Part shown: in pieces, positions 24,935 to 36,846 of the stretch
How the letters are laid out: every line of letters begins with the position of its first letter
How positions within the stretch are numbered: the stretch's first letter is position 1
Assembly: GCF_900116135.1 (NCBI RefSeq)
Contig: NZ_FOZX01000009.1
Coordinates: 124,001-188,000, forward strand
Reading direction: 5' to 3'
DNA length: 64,000 nucleotides
Origin: Saccharopolyspora flava
Lineage (GTDB): Bacteria; Actinomycetota; Actinomycetes; Mycobacteriales; Pseudonocardiaceae
Made by a program: the position numbers and the translations under genes
The notes under the pieces: generated by a model
The model's input: only the letters and a program-made list of their open reading frames with translations
Told to the model about the DNA's origin: nothing
Database searches by the model: none

Positions 24935-26782
24935 TCACACCTCCGGCTGTCCGGTCATCTGCTGGATCGTCACGACCACGAACTCGGCGGGCTTGACCGG
25001 CGCGATGCCGACCACGACGTTGACCACGCCGCGCGCGATGTCGGCCTCGCTGGTGGTGTCGGAGTCGCACTTGACGAAGTAGGCCTCGCGCGGCGTCCCG
25101 CCCTGGAACGCGCCGCGCCGGAACAGGTCGTGCAGGAAACCCGCGGCGTTGAGCCGGATCTGCTGCCACAGCTGGTCGTCGTTCGGCTCGAACACCGCCC
25201 ACTGCAGGCCGCGCCGCAGGCTCTCCTCGACGTGCAGCGCCAACCGGCGCACCGGCAGGTACTTCCACTCGCTGTCGGCCGAGTCCGACCCGGCCAGCGT
25301 GCGCGCACCCCACACCAGCGGACCCACCACCGGGAACGCGCGCAGGCAGTTCACGCCCAGCGGGTTGAGCAGCCCGTTCTCCCGGTCGCTGAGCGGCACC
25401 GACAGCGACCGGACGCCGACGACCTTCGCCTCGGTGCCGGCCGGCGCCTTCCACACGCCGCGCTCGGTGTCGGTGCGGGCGATGACCCCGGCGACCGCCC
25501 CGCACGGCGGGAACGCGCGGATCCGGCCGGTCAGCGGGTCGGGCAGTTGCAGGTGCGGGAAGTACAGGCCTGCGTGGTCGCTGCGCACCGGGTCGAACGC
25601 CGAGATCCCGGCGCGGGCCGCCTCCACCCCGCCCCACGACGACGGGGCGTCGACGAGCTGGAAGATGCGGCGCTCCCGGCACAACCGGTCGGCCGCCGAG
25701 ATCACCGCGAGAACGTCCTCAGTGGACTCGTGGTCGGCGAGCTCGGGCAGCGCCAGCAGGTTCACGTCGTCGACGTCGCGCAGCGCTTGGATGCCGGTCT
25801 TGGCGGCGGGGTCGCCGATGAGGTCGCGAGGGCCGGGCGGATCGCCGTCCTCGCCGCCTTCCAGCGGGAACACCGGCGGGTTGACCGTCTCGTCCAGCCC
25901 CAGGTCACCGGCGCACTCGCCGGAGAAGCGGACCTCGTCGCACGGGTCGGTGGATCCGGCCACGATCTGCAGCCGCTTGCCGAACGCCACCACCTCGGCG
26001 TCGGCGAAGCCGCGCTTGCCGGGCGCGTCGGGCAGCGCGCGCAGCTTGCGCTCCAGCAGCAGCGCCAGCTCGACCAGCGTGGTCGGCGCGGGCCCGTCGT
26101 GATCGGGGTCGTGCAGGGTGAAATCGCGCTCCACCTCGCCGATCCGGGCGGTGAGCTCGACGTCCAGGTCCGGCAGCTCGTCGCCGAACTCCTTCGACAC
26201 CGTTCCCGAGGCGGCCGGGCGGCCCTCGTCGAGGACCTCCGCGCGGATCAGCGCCGAGCCCGCGTTGACCACGGTCTCGGCGTAGCGGCCGTGCTCCGGG
26301 TCCAGCGACAGGCCGGTGAACACCTCGTGCGCGCCGCCGCGGGAATCGGCCACCCGCAGGGTGAAGGTCTCCTCCGGATCGGCGGTGTCGTGATCGACCG
26401 CGACGTGCAGCCCGTTCCCCCAGACCCCGGGTGCCTTGGCGTGCACGGCGAGCACCGGGCAGTCCTCGCGGTCGTCGTCGGAGTGCAGCCGCACGCAGGC
26501 GGCCTCGCCCGATCCGCTGCGGGAGACGCGCACGACGACCGCGATCCGGCCGCCGTTGGCGAAGAACTGGTGGACCGCGTAACCGACGGCGCTGCGAGCG
26601 GTCAGACCGCCGAACCGCTGCTCGAAGTCGGCGAAGCTGGTGATGCGGACCGGGGTGTTGAGCGGACCCCACTTGGTGTGCCCCACGAACGCGGTCACCG
26701 AGGTGGTGACGGTGGTGATGGTGCGCGCGTTGCTGGGGATCTCCTCGACGTAGACGCCCGGATAGCTCGTGATCGTCGGCAT
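24935..26782 (-). CDS. Contractile sheath protein (Pvc2-like)
   Basis: 615 residues from ATG at 26782. The open frame continues upstream to 27049, but the added 89 residues (Arg/Pro-rich) do not fit the family, whereas MPTITSYPGVYVEEIPSNAR is the canonical sheath N-terminus. The C-terminal domain (WQQIRLNAAGFLHDLFRRGA, then AEFVVVTIQQMTGQ) is the conserved inner part that grips the tube. The middle, about residues 100-370, is a variable surface insertion rich in Asp and Gly. It is the first gene of the operon and the only sheath gene. The sheath contracts to drive the tube into or out of the target. Confidence 0.95.
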   Translation of the reverse strand: MPTITSYPGVYVEEIPSNARTITTVTTSVTAFVGHTKWGPLNTPVRITSFADFEQRFGGLTARSAVGYAVHQFFANGGRIAVVVRVSRSGSGEAACVRLHSDDDREDCPVLAVHAKAPGVWGNGLHVAVDHDTADPEETFTLRVADSRGGAHEVFTGLSLDPEHGRYAETVVNAGSALIRAEVLDEGRPAASGTVSKEFGDELPDLDVELTARIGEVERDFTLHDPDHDGPAPTTLVELALLLERKLRALPDAPGKRGFADAEVVAFGKRLQIVAGSTDPCDEVRFSGECAGDLGLDETVNPPVFPLEGGEDGDPPGPRDLIGDPAAKTGIQALRDVDDVNLLALPELADHESTEDVLAVISAADRLCRERRIFQLVDAPSSWGGVEAARAGISAFDPVRSDHAGLYFPHLQLPDPLTGRIRAFPPCGAVAGVIARTDTERGVWKAPAGTEAKVVGVRSLSVPLSDRENGLLNPLGVNCLRAFPVVGPLVWGARTLAGSDSADSEWKYLPVRRLALHVEESLRRGLQWAVFEPNDDQLWQQIRLNAAGFLHDLFRRGAFQGGTPREAYFVKCDSDTTSEADIARGVVNVVVGIAPVKPAEFVVVTIQQMTGQPEV

Positions 26783-27261
26783 GCCCCTCCCATCGCTGAT
26801 CGCCGCTTTCGGAGCGTGCGGCATCGGCGGGGGAAGGTGGGCACCGCAATTCAGCCCCGGATGCGGGGCCGTGCGGCCGGTTCCGTTCCCCCAGCTTCGC
26901 AGAGACGTTGGCGCCCTGCGCTTTTGCTGCGCGCGGCGCCGATCCGGGGTCCCCTTCCCCGGCAGCCGAGTCGCTGGGCCCGGTGCGCGAGGCTCAGTGT
27001 TGTGAGCGTCCGGTTCGAGGTCAAGCGAAATCCCCGAATGGACTAGCAATCCGGGAATCCCGGGAAAATCGGACGAAGATCAAATGAAAAGGGCGGATTT
27101 GGTTCGGAATTCAATCGCGAAGATCAAGAATTGCGTAGGCGTGATTTCACGGCGTGATCGGGATCTCCCCGCCCGGTGAACCGGTGCTCAGCGCGCGTGT
27201 CGCGATGTCGGGCACGGTGAACCGGGGTTGTCAGCGTGCCGCGTCTCGCTAGGCTGGGGGT
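26783..27261. promoter_or_regulatory. Intergenic region: probable eCIS operon promoter and start of the metE leader
   Basis: No gene is supportable here. The segment between about 27000 and 27150 is visibly AT-richer than its surroundings and holds a short palindrome, CCGGGAATCCCGG (27051-27063). Both flanking transcription units point away from this region, so it must contain the leftward eCIS promoter and the rightward promoter that makes the metE riboswitch RNA. I could not place exact -35/-10 boxes with confidence. Confidence 0.5.
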
Positions 27262-27487
27262 GCTGGTGGTTCGTCCGGGCGGCGCGTCGAGCGCGGTCCG
27301 GGCGAGGCAAGAGGGAACCCGGTGCGAATCCGGGACTGCCCCGCAGCGGTGAGCGGGAACGACCGCCGTCAGGAGCACTGGACCTCCGGGTCTGGGAAGC
27401 GACGGCCAGTAGGTTCGTTCGGGTGGGGAAGTTTTCATGAAAACTTCCCCCGACCCACGAGAGCCCGCGAGTCCGAATACCTGCCAC
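27262..27487 (+). ncRNA. Cobalamin riboswitch upstream of metE
   Basis: The aptamer landmarks are all visible: AGGGAACCCGGTGCGAATCC with GGGACTGCCCCGCAGCGGTG after it, TGGGAAGCGACGGCCAGTAGG, and a terminal GTCCGAATACCTGCC that closes the P1 stem. A peripheral arm between AGTAGG and the terminal segment is made of the palindrome described at 27425. It lies about 145 bases before metE, the B12-independent methionine synthase, and so should shut metE off when adenosylcobalamin is available. The aptamer call is firm; the exact 5' edge is approximate. Confidence 0.93.
27425..27450. repeat. Palindromic repeat A, copy 1 (inside the metE riboswitch)
   Basis: A perfect 26-base palindrome with core GAAGTTTTCATGAAAACTTC flanked by GGG/CCC. 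It sits in the variable arm of the riboswitch. The same core occurs at 33725, 53842 and 53923, and a related one at 53999. Confidence 0.95.
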
Positions 27488-27632
27488 CGGTGCGCGCGCC
27501 GCCGGTGCGCGCTGGTCCGAGGTCTCGCGGGAGGACCTGGCGGACGACCGGTGGGCGCGGTGCGCCCGCGGGTCGGCGCGCGCCTGTCGCGAGGGCCTCG
27601 ACCGTCGAAGTCGAGCTCGCGAGGAGAGAGCG

Positions 27633-29903
27633 TTGACCAGCAAGATCGGATCCACCGTCCTCGGATACCCCCGGATCGGCCCGAACCGGGAGCTCAAGCG
27701 CGCCCTGGAGTCCTACTGGGCCGGGCGCAGCGGCGAGGCGGAGCTGCGCGAGGTCGCGCGCACGCTGCGGGAGAACACCTGGCGCGGGCTGGCCGAGGCC
27801 GGCCTCGACACGGTGCCGGGCACCACGTTCTCCTACTACGACCAGGTCCTCGACGCCGCCGTCACCTTCGGCGCCGTCCCAACGCGCTACGCCGAGCTGG
27901 GGCTCGGCGCGCTGGACACCTACTTCGCGATGGCGCGCGGCACCGACGCGGTGCCCCCGCTGGAGATGACGAAGTGGTTCGACACCAACTACCACTACCT
28001 GGTGCCCGAGATCGGCCCGGACACCAGGTTCGCGCTCACTGACACCACCGTCGTCGAGCAGTTCCGGGAGGCGCGCAAGCTCGGCGTCGAGACCCGGCCG
28101 GTGCTGGTGGGTCCGCTGACGTTCCTGCTGCTGAGCAAGCCCGCCACCGACGGGTTCGACCCGCTCGACAAGCTGCCCGAGCTCACCGACGCCTACGGGC
28201 GGTTGCTCGGCGAGCTGCACCGGGCCGGGGCCGAGTGGGTGCAGCTCGACGAACCCGCGCTGGCCGCCGACCGCACGCCCGACGAGCTCGACGCGCTGCG
28301 CAACACCTACCGGCGCCTCGGCGACCTCGCCGAACGGCCCGCGATCCTCACCGCCTGCTACTTCGGCGACCCCGGGGACGCGCTCGGCGCGCTCGCCTCG
28401 ACCCCGGTCGAGGGCATCGCGCTGGACCTGGTCACCGAGCCGTCCACTCAGGACAACGCCGCGGCCACCACCGGATTGCGCGACAAGGTCCTGGTCGCCG
28501 GGGTGGTCGACGGTCGCAACGTGTGGCGCGCCGACCTCGACCGGTGCCTGACCACCGCGGCCACGTTGCTCGGTTCCGCCGGGGAGATCGCGCTCGGCAC
28601 CTCGTGCCCGCTGCTGCACGTGCCCTACGACGTCGACGCCGAACCGGGCCTGGACCCGCAGGTCAAGCCGTGGTTGTCGTTCGCGGCGCAGAAGGTCGGC
28701 GAGGTCGTGACCCTCGGCCGCGCGCTGCGGGAGGGGCGCGACGTCGTCGACGCCGAGCTCGCCGAGGCGCGGGCCGCCGTCGCCGACCGGGCCTCGGCCG
28801 AGAGGGTTCGCAACCACCGGGTCCGCGCCCGCCTCGACTCGCTGCGGCCCGCCGACTCCCAGCGGGCGGACTACGCGAAACGGCAAGCCGCGCAGGAGAA
28901 GTCGCTGCGGCTGCCGCCGCTGCCGACCACCACGATCGGCTCGTTCCCGCAGACCACCGACGTCCGCAAGGCGCGGGCGGCGCTGCGCGCGGGCCGCATC
29001 GACCAGGCGACCTACCGGCAGCGGATGCGCGACGAGGTCGAGCGCGTCATCGCGCTGCAGGAGGACATCGGCCTCGACGTGCTGGTGCACGGCGAACCCG
29101 AGCGCAACGACATGGTGCAGTACTTCGCCGAGCGGCTCGACGGTTTCGCCACCACCGACCACGGCTGGGTGCAGTCCTACGGCTCCCGCTGCGTCCGGCC
29201 GCCGATCCTGTTCGGCGACGTGCACCGGCCCGAACCGATGACCGCCGAGTGGGCCGAGCACGCGCAGCGGCTCACCGACAAGCCCGTCAAGGGCATGCTC
29301 ACCGGCCCGGTGACGATGCTGGCGTGGTCGTTCGTCCGCGACGACCAGCCGCAGGCCGACACCGCCCGCCAGGTCGCGCTGGCCATCCGTGACGAGGTCC
29401 GCGACCTGGAGGCCGCCGGCATCCGCGTGGTGCAGGTCGACGAGCCCGCGCTGCGCGAACTGCTCCCGCTGCGCGCCGATCGGCGTCCGGCGTACCTGGA
29501 CTGGGCGGTGGAGTCGTTCCGGCTCGCCACCTCCGGGGTCTCCGAGGCGACGCAGATCCACACGCACCTGTGCTACTCGGAGTTCGGCGACGTCATCGAC
29601 GCGATCGTGGCCCTCGACGCCGACGTCACCAGCATCGAAGCGGCCCGCTCGCGCATGGAGGTCCTCGCCGACCTCGACGAGGTCGGCTTCGACCGGGGCG
29701 TGGGCCCGGGCGTCTACGACATCCACTCGCCCCGCGTTCCCGGTGTCGAGGAGATGGCCGAGCTGCTCAAGACCGCTGTGCAGGCCGTTCCGGCCGAACG
29801 CCTGTGGGTCAACCCCGACTGCGGTCTCAAGACGCGCGACTACGCCGAGGTCGAACGCGCCCTCCGCAACATGGCGGAGGCGGCCCACCGCCTCCGAGCC
29901 TGA
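27633..29903 (+). CDS. metE: Cobalamin-independent methionine synthase
   Basis: 756 residues. The TTG start is preceded by GAGGAGAGAG; the product opens [20 protein letters not shown], the family N-terminus. It transfers the methyl group of 5-methyltetrahydrofolate (polyglutamate) to homocysteine. The zinc site is visible in the C-terminal barrel: [10 protein letters not shown] and NPDCGLKTR carry the His/Cys ligands. Length is normal (750-760). The cobalamin riboswitch upstream indicates B12 repression, implying that the genome also has the B12-dependent enzyme MetH. It converges on nrdAB. Confidence 0.97.
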   Translation: MTSKIGSTVLGYPRIGPNRELKRALESYWAGRSGEAELREVARTLRENTWRGLAEAGLDTVPGTTFSYYDQVLDAAVTFGAVPTRYAELGLGALDTYFAMARGTDAVPPLEMTKWFDTNYHYLVPEIGPDTRFALTDTTVVEQFREARKLGVETRPVLVGPLTFLLLSKPATDGFDPLDKLPELTDAYGRLLGELHRAGAEWVQLDEPALAADRTPDELDALRNTYRRLGDLAERPAILTACYFGDPGDALGALASTPVEGIALDLVTEPSTQDNAAATTGLRDKVLVAGVVDGRNVWRADLDRCLTTAATLLGSAGEIALGTSCPLLHVPYDVDAEPGLDPQVKPWLSFAAQKVGEVVTLGRALREGRDVVDAELAEARAAVADRASAERVRNHRVRARLDSLRPADSQRADYAKRQAAQEKSLRLPPLPTTTIGSFPQTTDVRKARAALRAGRIDQATYRQRMRDEVERVIALQEDIGLDVLVHGEPERNDMVQYFAERLDGFATTDHGWVQSYGSRCVRPPILFGDVHRPEPMTAEWAEHAQRLTDKPVKGMLTGPVTMLAWSFVRDDQPQADTARQVALAIRDEVRDLEAAGIRVVQVDEPALRELLPLRADRRPAYLDWAVESFRLATSGVSEATQIHTHLCYSEFGDVIDAIVALDADVTSIEAARSRMEVLADLDEVGFDRGVGPGVYDIHSPRVPGVEEMAELLKTAVQAVPAERLWVNPDCGLKTRDYAEVERALRNMAEAAHRLRA

Positions 29904-29915
29904 CCACCCCGGAAA

Positions 29916-29949
29916 CCGGGGGCGAGCCTGATCAAAGGCTCGCCCCCGG
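29916..29949 (+). terminator. Hairpin terminator after metE
   Basis: A perfect 14-base-pair stem (CCGGGGGCGAGCCT / AGGCTCGCCCCCGG) with loop GATCAA, 12 bases after the metE stop. There is no clear T-run, as is common in actinomycetes. Confidence 0.75.
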
Positions 29950-29989
29950 GCCCCGGCGGCGGCTCACGGTGACAACGGTCGTTGCAAGT

Positions 29990-30063
29990 GGACGGTTTTA
30001 GCCATAATCACCCATGATCAATGTCCGTTATGCCCGGTCAATTATGGCTAAAACCGTCACCTG
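29990..30063. repeat. Inverted repeat element B, copy 1 (between metE and nrdB ends)
   Basis: An arm GACGGTTTTAGCCATAAT is matched by ATTATGGCTAAAACCGTC, with an interior containing ACCCATGATCAATGTCC. A second copy lies at 60510. Both lie between convergent genes, so a bidirectional terminator is likely. Paired differences between the copies keep the stem intact. Confidence 0.88.
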
Positions 30064-30088
30064 GTGACCAACGGTCCCGCCGCGGCGG

Positions 30089-31147
<1,059 letters not shown>

Positions 31148-31164
31148 CGTCGTCTCCTGGGAAG

Positions 31165-33540
31165 TCACTGGCAGGCCTCGCATTCCGGGTCCTCCACCGA
31201 GCAGGCGGCCGGGACGGCGTTGAGCTTGCCGTCGGTGCCGCGCAAGGTGGACTTCTCCACGTGCGTGGCGCTGGAGGAGCGCAGGTAGTAGGTGGTCTTG
31301 AGGCCCTTGCGCCAGGCCAGCCGGTAGAGCTCGTCGAGCTTGCGGCCGCTGGGCGTGGCCAGGTACAGGTTCAGCGACTGCGCCTGGTCGATCCACTTCT
31401 GCCGCCGCGCCGCGGCCTCGACCAGCCACCGCGGCTCGATCTCGAAAGCCGTGGCGTAGAGGGACTTCAGCTCGTCGGGGATGCGGTCGATCGGCCCCAG
31501 CGAGCCGTCGAAGAACTTCAGGTCCGCCACCATCGCCTCGTCCCACAGCCCGGCGCGCTTGAGGTCGGCGACCAGGTGCGGGTTGACGACGGTGAAGTCA
31601 CCGGACATGTTCGACTTGACGTAGAGGTTGCGGTACAGCGGCTCGATCGACTGCCCGACGCCGCAGATGTTGGCGATGGTCGCGGTCGGCGCGATCGCCA
31701 TCACGTTGGAGTTGCGCATCCCGTTGGCGCGCACCCGTTCCCGCAACCCGTCCCAGTCCAGAGTGGACGAGAAGTCCAGGTCCCGCGACTCCCGCAGGAA
31801 CTCCTGCGAATCGATCGGCAGCACGCCCCGGCTCCACAACGAGCCCTCGAACGTCGCGTAGCGCCCGCGCTCCTCGGCGAGCCGGCTGGAGGCCGCGATC
31901 GCGTGGTAGCTGATCTCCTCCATGCTGCGGTCGGCGAACTCCACCGCCTCCGGCGAGGACATCGGGATCCGCTGGACGAGCAGCGCGTCGGAGAAGCCCA
32001 TCAGCCCGAGCCCCACCGGCCGGTGCCGGGAGTTCGAGCGCTCGGCCTCCGGGATCGTGTAGAAGTTGATGTCGATGACGTTGTCCAGCATCCGCACCGC
32101 CGTGCGCACGGTCGCGGCCAGCCGGTCGCGGTCGAGCCCGTCGGGGGTGACGTGCCGGGCGAGGTTCACCGACCCCAGGTTGCACACCGCGACCTCGTCG
32201 GCGGAGGTGTTCAGCGTGATCTCGGTGCACAGGTTCGACGAGTGCACCACGCCGGTGTGCTGCTGCGGCGAGCGCAGGTTGCACGGGTCCTTGAAGGTGA
32301 TCCACGGGTGCCCGGTCTCGAACAGCATGGTCAGCATCCGCCGCCACAGCTCCACGGCACGCACCCGCCGGAACACCCGGATCTCGCCGCGATCGGCCGC
32401 GGCCTCGTAGGCGCGGTAGCGCTCGGCGAACTCGGCGCCGTGCAGATCGTGCAGGTCGGGGGTCTCGTCGGGGGAGAACAGGGTCCACGACTCGTCGGCT
32501 TCCACCCGGTGCAGGAACTCGTCGGGAACCCAGTTCGCGGTGTTCATGTCGTGCGTGCGCCGCCGGTCGTCGCCGGTGTTCTTGCGCAGGTCGAGGAACT
32601 CCTCGACGTCGATGTGCCAGGTCTCCAGGTACGCGCACACCGCGCCCTTGCGCTTGCCGCCCTGGTTGACCGCCACCGCCGTGTCGTTGGCGATCTTGAG
32701 GAACGGCACGACGCCCTGCGACTCGCCGTTGGTGCCGCGGATGTGCGCGCCGATGCCGCGCACCGGCGTCCAGTCGTTGCCCAGCCCGCCGGAGTACTTG
32801 GCCAGCAGCGCGTTGTTGCGGTACGAGCTGAAGATCGATTGCAGGTCGTCGTCGACCGTGGTCAGGAAGCACGAGGACAGCTGCGGCCGGGTGGTCCCGG
32901 AGTTGAACAGCGTCGGCGTGGAGGCCATGAAGTCGAACGACGACAGCAGCCGGTAGAACTCCACGGCCCGCGCGTCGCGGTCGTCCTCGCGCAGCGCCAG
33001 ACCCATCGCCACCCGCATGAAGAACGCCTGCGGCAGCTCGAAGCGAATCCCGTCGTCGTGCAGGAAGTACCGGTCGTAGAGGGTCTGCAAGCCGAGGAAG
33101 TCGAAGGCCAGGTCGCGCTCGGCCTCCAGCGCCGCGCCCAGCCGCGGCAGGTCGAAGCGCGCCAGCTCCGGGTCCAGCCTGCCCAGGTCGATGCCGTGCC
33201 GCACGTAGTCGGCGAAGTAGGCGGCGTAGTCGTCGCGCATCTGGTCCTGGTCGGCCTGCCGCGGCCCGCCGGCCAGGTGGCTGAGCGCTTCGCCGCGCAG
33301 CTTGTCCAGCAGCAGCCGCGCGGTGACCCGGGAGTAGTTCGGCTCGGATTCCACGAGCGTGCGCGCTGACATGATCAGCGCCTCGCCGAGCTCGGCGTCG
33401 TCGATGCCGGGGTAGATGTTGCGCTCGACCTCGGCGAGCACCGCCGACGGATCCACGTCGGCGAGCCCCGCGCAGGCCTGCTCGACCACGGTGGAAACCC
33501 GGGTGAGCGGAATGGGTTCGGACAGTGCGGTGTCGGTCAC
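31165..33540 (-). CDS. nrdA: Class Ia ribonucleotide reductase, alpha (catalytic) subunit
   Basis: 791 residues from GTG at 33540, preceded by a GAGGAGAGAG site. The open frame extends further upstream through the riboswitch, but that part is leader. Catalytic motifs are visible: [16 protein letters not shown] and [13 protein letters not shown] (the active-site Cys pair), [18 protein letters not shown], and a C-terminal CEACQ that carries the redox-relay cysteines. The N-terminus ([13 protein letters not shown], then [17 protein letters not shown]) looks like only part of an ATP-cone, lacking the usual first strands. Allosteric activity control may therefore be reduced. It reduces ribonucleoside diphosphates. 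Confidence 0.95.
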   Translation of the reverse strand: MTDTALSEPIPLTRVSTVVEQACAGLADVDPSAVLAEVERNIYPGIDDAELGEALIMSARTLVESEPNYSRVTARLLLDKLRGEALSHLAGGPRQADQDQMRDDYAAYFADYVRHGIDLGRLDPELARFDLPRLGAALEAERDLAFDFLGLQTLYDRYFLHDDGIRFELPQAFFMRVAMGLALREDDRDARAVEFYRLLSSFDFMASTPTLFNSGTTRPQLSSCFLTTVDDDLQSIFSSYRNNALLAKYSGGLGNDWTPVRGIGAHIRGTNGESQGVVPFLKIANDTAVAVNQGGKRKGAVCAYLETWHIDVEEFLDLRKNTGDDRRRTHDMNTANWVPDEFLHRVEADESWTLFSPDETPDLHDLHGAEFAERYRAYEAAADRGEIRVFRRVRAVELWRRMLTMLFETGHPWITFKDPCNLRSPQQHTGVVHSSNLCTEITLNTSADEVAVCNLGSVNLARHVTPDGLDRDRLAATVRTAVRMLDNVIDINFYTIPEAERSNSRHRPVGLGLMGFSDALLVQRIPMSSPEAVEFADRSMEEISYHAIAASSRLAEERGRYATFEGSLWSRGVLPIDSQEFLRESRDLDFSSTLDWDGLRERVRANGMRNSNVMAIAPTATIANICGVGQSIEPLYRNLYVKSNMSGDFTVVNPHLVADLKRAGLWDEAMVADLKFFDGSLGPIDRIPDELKSLYATAFEIEPRWLVEAAARRQKWIDQAQSLNLYLATPSGRKLDELYRLAWRKGLKTTYYLRSSSATHVEKSTLRGTDGKLNAVPAACSVEDPECEACQ

Positions 33541-33685
33541 CGGGACTCTCTCCTCGCGAGCTCGGAAGTCGTGCCCGGAACCGGCGGTGACAGCACGCGA
33601 GGACGCGACGGCAGCGCTCGTCGCCTGTCCGCGTGGACCCTCCCGCGAGGTCCCGGACGGCGCGCACGGTCGTGCGCGCGCCGAT

Positions 33686-33908
33686 GGCAGGTCTTCGGAC
33701 TCACGGGCATCCGTCTCGTGGGGTGGGGAAGTTTTCATGAAAACTTCCCCACCCGAACGAACCTACTGGCCGTCGCTTCCCAGACCCGGCGGGGTCCAGT
33801 GCGTGATGACGGCGGTCGTTCCCGTTCACCGCTGCGGGGCAGTCCCGGATTCGCACCGGGTTCCCTGTTGCCACACCGGACCCGCGCGGGCCCGGTGAAC
33901 CACCAGCG
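33686..33908 (-). ncRNA. Cobalamin riboswitch upstream of nrdAB
   Basis: On the minus strand it shows CAGGGAACCCGGTGCGAATC, CCGGGACTGCCCCGCAGCGG, TGGGAAGCGACGGCCAGTAGG and the closing GTCCGAAGACCTGCC. It is close to identical to the metE riboswitch over its 3' half and holds the same palindrome in the same arm. B12-riboswitch control of class Ia nrdAB is known in Streptomyces, where the B12-dependent class II enzyme NrdJ takes over when B12 is present. The same logic is expected here. About 145 bases separate it from the nrdA start. Confidence 0.93.
33721..33754. repeat. Palindromic repeat A, copy 2 (inside the nrdAB riboswitch)
   Basis: A perfect 34-base palindrome: core GAAGTTTTCATGAAAACTTC with GGGTGGG on the left and CCCACCC on the right. 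It occupies the same peripheral arm as in the metE riboswitch. Confidence 0.95.
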
Positions 33909-33979
33909 AGCGACACTCTACATGTGGGGTCTGAGTCGACGTCCAACACCAACATGGGCGTGTCGGAGCGAGAAGTGAG

Positions 33980-35536
<1,557 letters not shown>

Positions 35537-35971
35537 TCACGAGCGCGGGCCCGGGGCGACGCAGAACTCGTTGCCCTCCGGGTCGGCCATGACGACGTGG
35601 TGTTCGTCGAAGGTTTCGAGGATCGTCGCGCCCGCTGTCTGGAGGCGCTGCGCCTCGGCTTGGACTCTCGACCACCGCTCGGTGTGCGTGCCGTGGCCGG
35701 GAACCCGGATGTCGATGTGGAGCCGGTTCTTGACCGTCTTCGGTTCCGGGACCTTGAGGATCGACAACCGAGGGCCGGTGCCGTCGGGGGAGCGGAGCCA
35801 GACGCCGTCCTCGTCGGACCCCACGGGCTCACCGAGGCTCATCAGCCACTCGTCCCGCGTCGCGAAGGGGGCGGGCGGTGGCTCGTCGACGTACCCGAGA
35901 GCGGTCTTCCAGAACTCGCCCAACACCACGGCGTTGCGGCAGTCGAGCGTGAGGTCCATTCCGACGTCCAT
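35537..35971 (-). CDS. VOC (glyoxalase/dioxygenase superfamily) protein
   Basis: 144 residues from ATG at 35971; an internal ATG at 35959 is an equally plausible start. The fold shows in the paired beta-alpha-beta pattern: MDLTLDCRNAVVLGEFWKTA near the start, then RLHIDIRVPGHGTHTERW and ILETFDEHHVVMADPEGNEF with CVAPG at the end. It belongs to the glyoxalase-like group often annotated VOC family. The substrate is not recognisable; members include antibiotic-binding and metal-dependent lyase proteins. It is not obviously co-transcribed with rox, which starts about 148 bases downstream behind its own RAE. Confidence 0.8.
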   Translation of the reverse strand: MDVGMDLTLDCRNAVVLGEFWKTALGYVDEPPPAPFATRDEWLMSLGEPVGSDEDGVWLRSPDGTGPRLSILKVPEPKTVKNRLHIDIRVPGHGTHTERWSRVQAEAQRLQTAGATILETFDEHHVVMADPEGNEFCVAPGPRS

Positions 35972-36010
35972 GGCGGAACCGTAGCGGAGGAGACCGACAT
36001 CAGGGCTGGT

Positions 36011-36057
36011 CACGATTTCAATGGAAGTCAGGGGACCTGACTTCCATTGAAATCGTG
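36011..36057. repeat. Long perfect hairpin between VOC and SDR genes
   Basis: 22-base arms (CACGATTTCAATGGAAGTCAGG-type sequence at 36011-36032 and its exact complement at 36036-36057) separated by only three bases, GGA. It is an almost uninterrupted cruciform of moderate GC in a GC-rich background, 18 bases after the SDR stop on the minus strand. It probably terminates the SDR operon, but is longer and more exact than most terminators. Confidence 0.85.
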
Positions 36058-36075
36058 AAGTTCCACCCGAGCGGG

Positions 36076-36828
36076 TCAGTGGATGTGGGAGCCTCCGTTG
36101 ATGTCGTAGGTGACTCCGGTGAGGTAGCCGGACTCCGTGCGGCAGAGGAAGGCGACGACGTCGGCGACGTCGGAGACCTGCCCCGCTCGGCGGGTGGGGA
36201 TGTCGGCGATCATGGCTGCTTTGCGCTCCGGGTCGAGCTTGCCCGCGGTGATGTCGGTGTCGATCAGGCCCGGGGCCACCGAGTTCACGGTGACGCCGGA
36301 CGGGCCCAGCTCGCGGGCCAGGGCGCGGGAGAACCCGAGCAGACCGGCCTTGGCCGCCGAGTAGGCGACACCGCCGAACACGCCACCGCCGCGCTCCGCC
36401 GAGACCGACGAGAGGTTCACGATGCGGCCGAACCGGCGCGAGACCATGCCGTCGACGACCCGCTTGGTCATCAGGTAGCTGCCCCGGACGTTGACCTCGA
36501 AGACCCGGTCCCACTCCTCGTCGGAGACCTCCTGGAACGGCACCGGCGAGGTGATGCCGGCGTTGTTGACCAGCGCGCCGATCTCCGGCAGCGACGACTC
36601 CACGACCGCCACCGCCGAGTCCACGGCGGCCTTGTCGGTGACGTCGCAGACCGCGCCGATCGCCTTCACGCCGTGCTCCTCGGCGACGGCGTCGGCGACG
36701 TCCTTGGCGCTGGCCTCGTCGATGTCGAGGACCGCGATGTCCCAGCCCTGCGCGGCCAGCGCGTGCGCGATGCCCTGCCCGATGCCGCGGCGCGATCCCG
36801 CTCCGGTGATGATGGCTGTGCGATTCAT
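36076..36828 (-). CDS. Short-chain dehydrogenase/reductase (FabG-like), last gene of the sugar-type operon
   Basis: 250 residues, classical SDR. It has a Rossmann motif TGAGSRRGIGQG (residues 9-20), NNAGI, the catalytic Ser in NLSSVS, and YSAAK as the Tyr-Lys pair. The C-terminus is GGSHIH. It is 18 bases downstream of the transketolase C-half gene, in the same direction, so it likely acts on the same substrate, oxidising a polyol or sugar acid to a ketone, or the reverse. The substrate cannot be read from the sequence. Confidence 0.85.
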   Translation of the reverse strand: MNRTAIITGAGSRRGIGQGIAHALAAQGWDIAVLDIDEASAKDVADAVAEEHGVKAIGAVCDVTDKAAVDSAVAVVESSLPEIGALVNNAGITSPVPFQEVSDEEWDRVFEVNVRGSYLMTKRVVDGMVSRRFGRIVNLSSVSAERGGGVFGGVAYSAAKAGLLGFSRALARELGPSGVTVNSVAPGLIDTDITAGKLDPERKAAMIADIPTRRAGQVSDVADVVAFLCRTESGYLTGVTYDINGGSHIH

Positions 36829-36846
36829 GTTCTCTCCCAGGTGAAA

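Noticed and set aside
1..26782. The injection operon as an intact prophage or a type VI secretion system
   Set aside because: No capsid, portal, terminase, integrase or lysis genes, and no TssJ/L/M membrane-complex genes. DUF4255, AAA+ and DUF4157 genes mark it as an eCIS.
26783..27049. N-terminal extension of the sheath protein
   Set aside because: The 89 added residues are Arg/Pro-rich and unlike any sheath; the canonical N-terminus starts at 26782.
27437..28042. Open frame starting MKTSP from the palindrome before metE
   Set aside because: It runs out of frame into metE and begins at the ATG that every copy of the palindrome contains by chance.
27435..29888. 817-residue open frame antisense to metE
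   Set aside because: It mirrors metE exactly, has Arg/Val/Gly-biased composition and no domain; metE is unambiguous.
33541..33738. Extension of the nrdA frame upstream to an ATG inside the palindrome ([10 protein letters not shown]...)
   Set aside because: It would make the 3' end of the riboswitch coding. The extra residues do not match NrdA, and a good ribosome site precedes the GTG at 33540.
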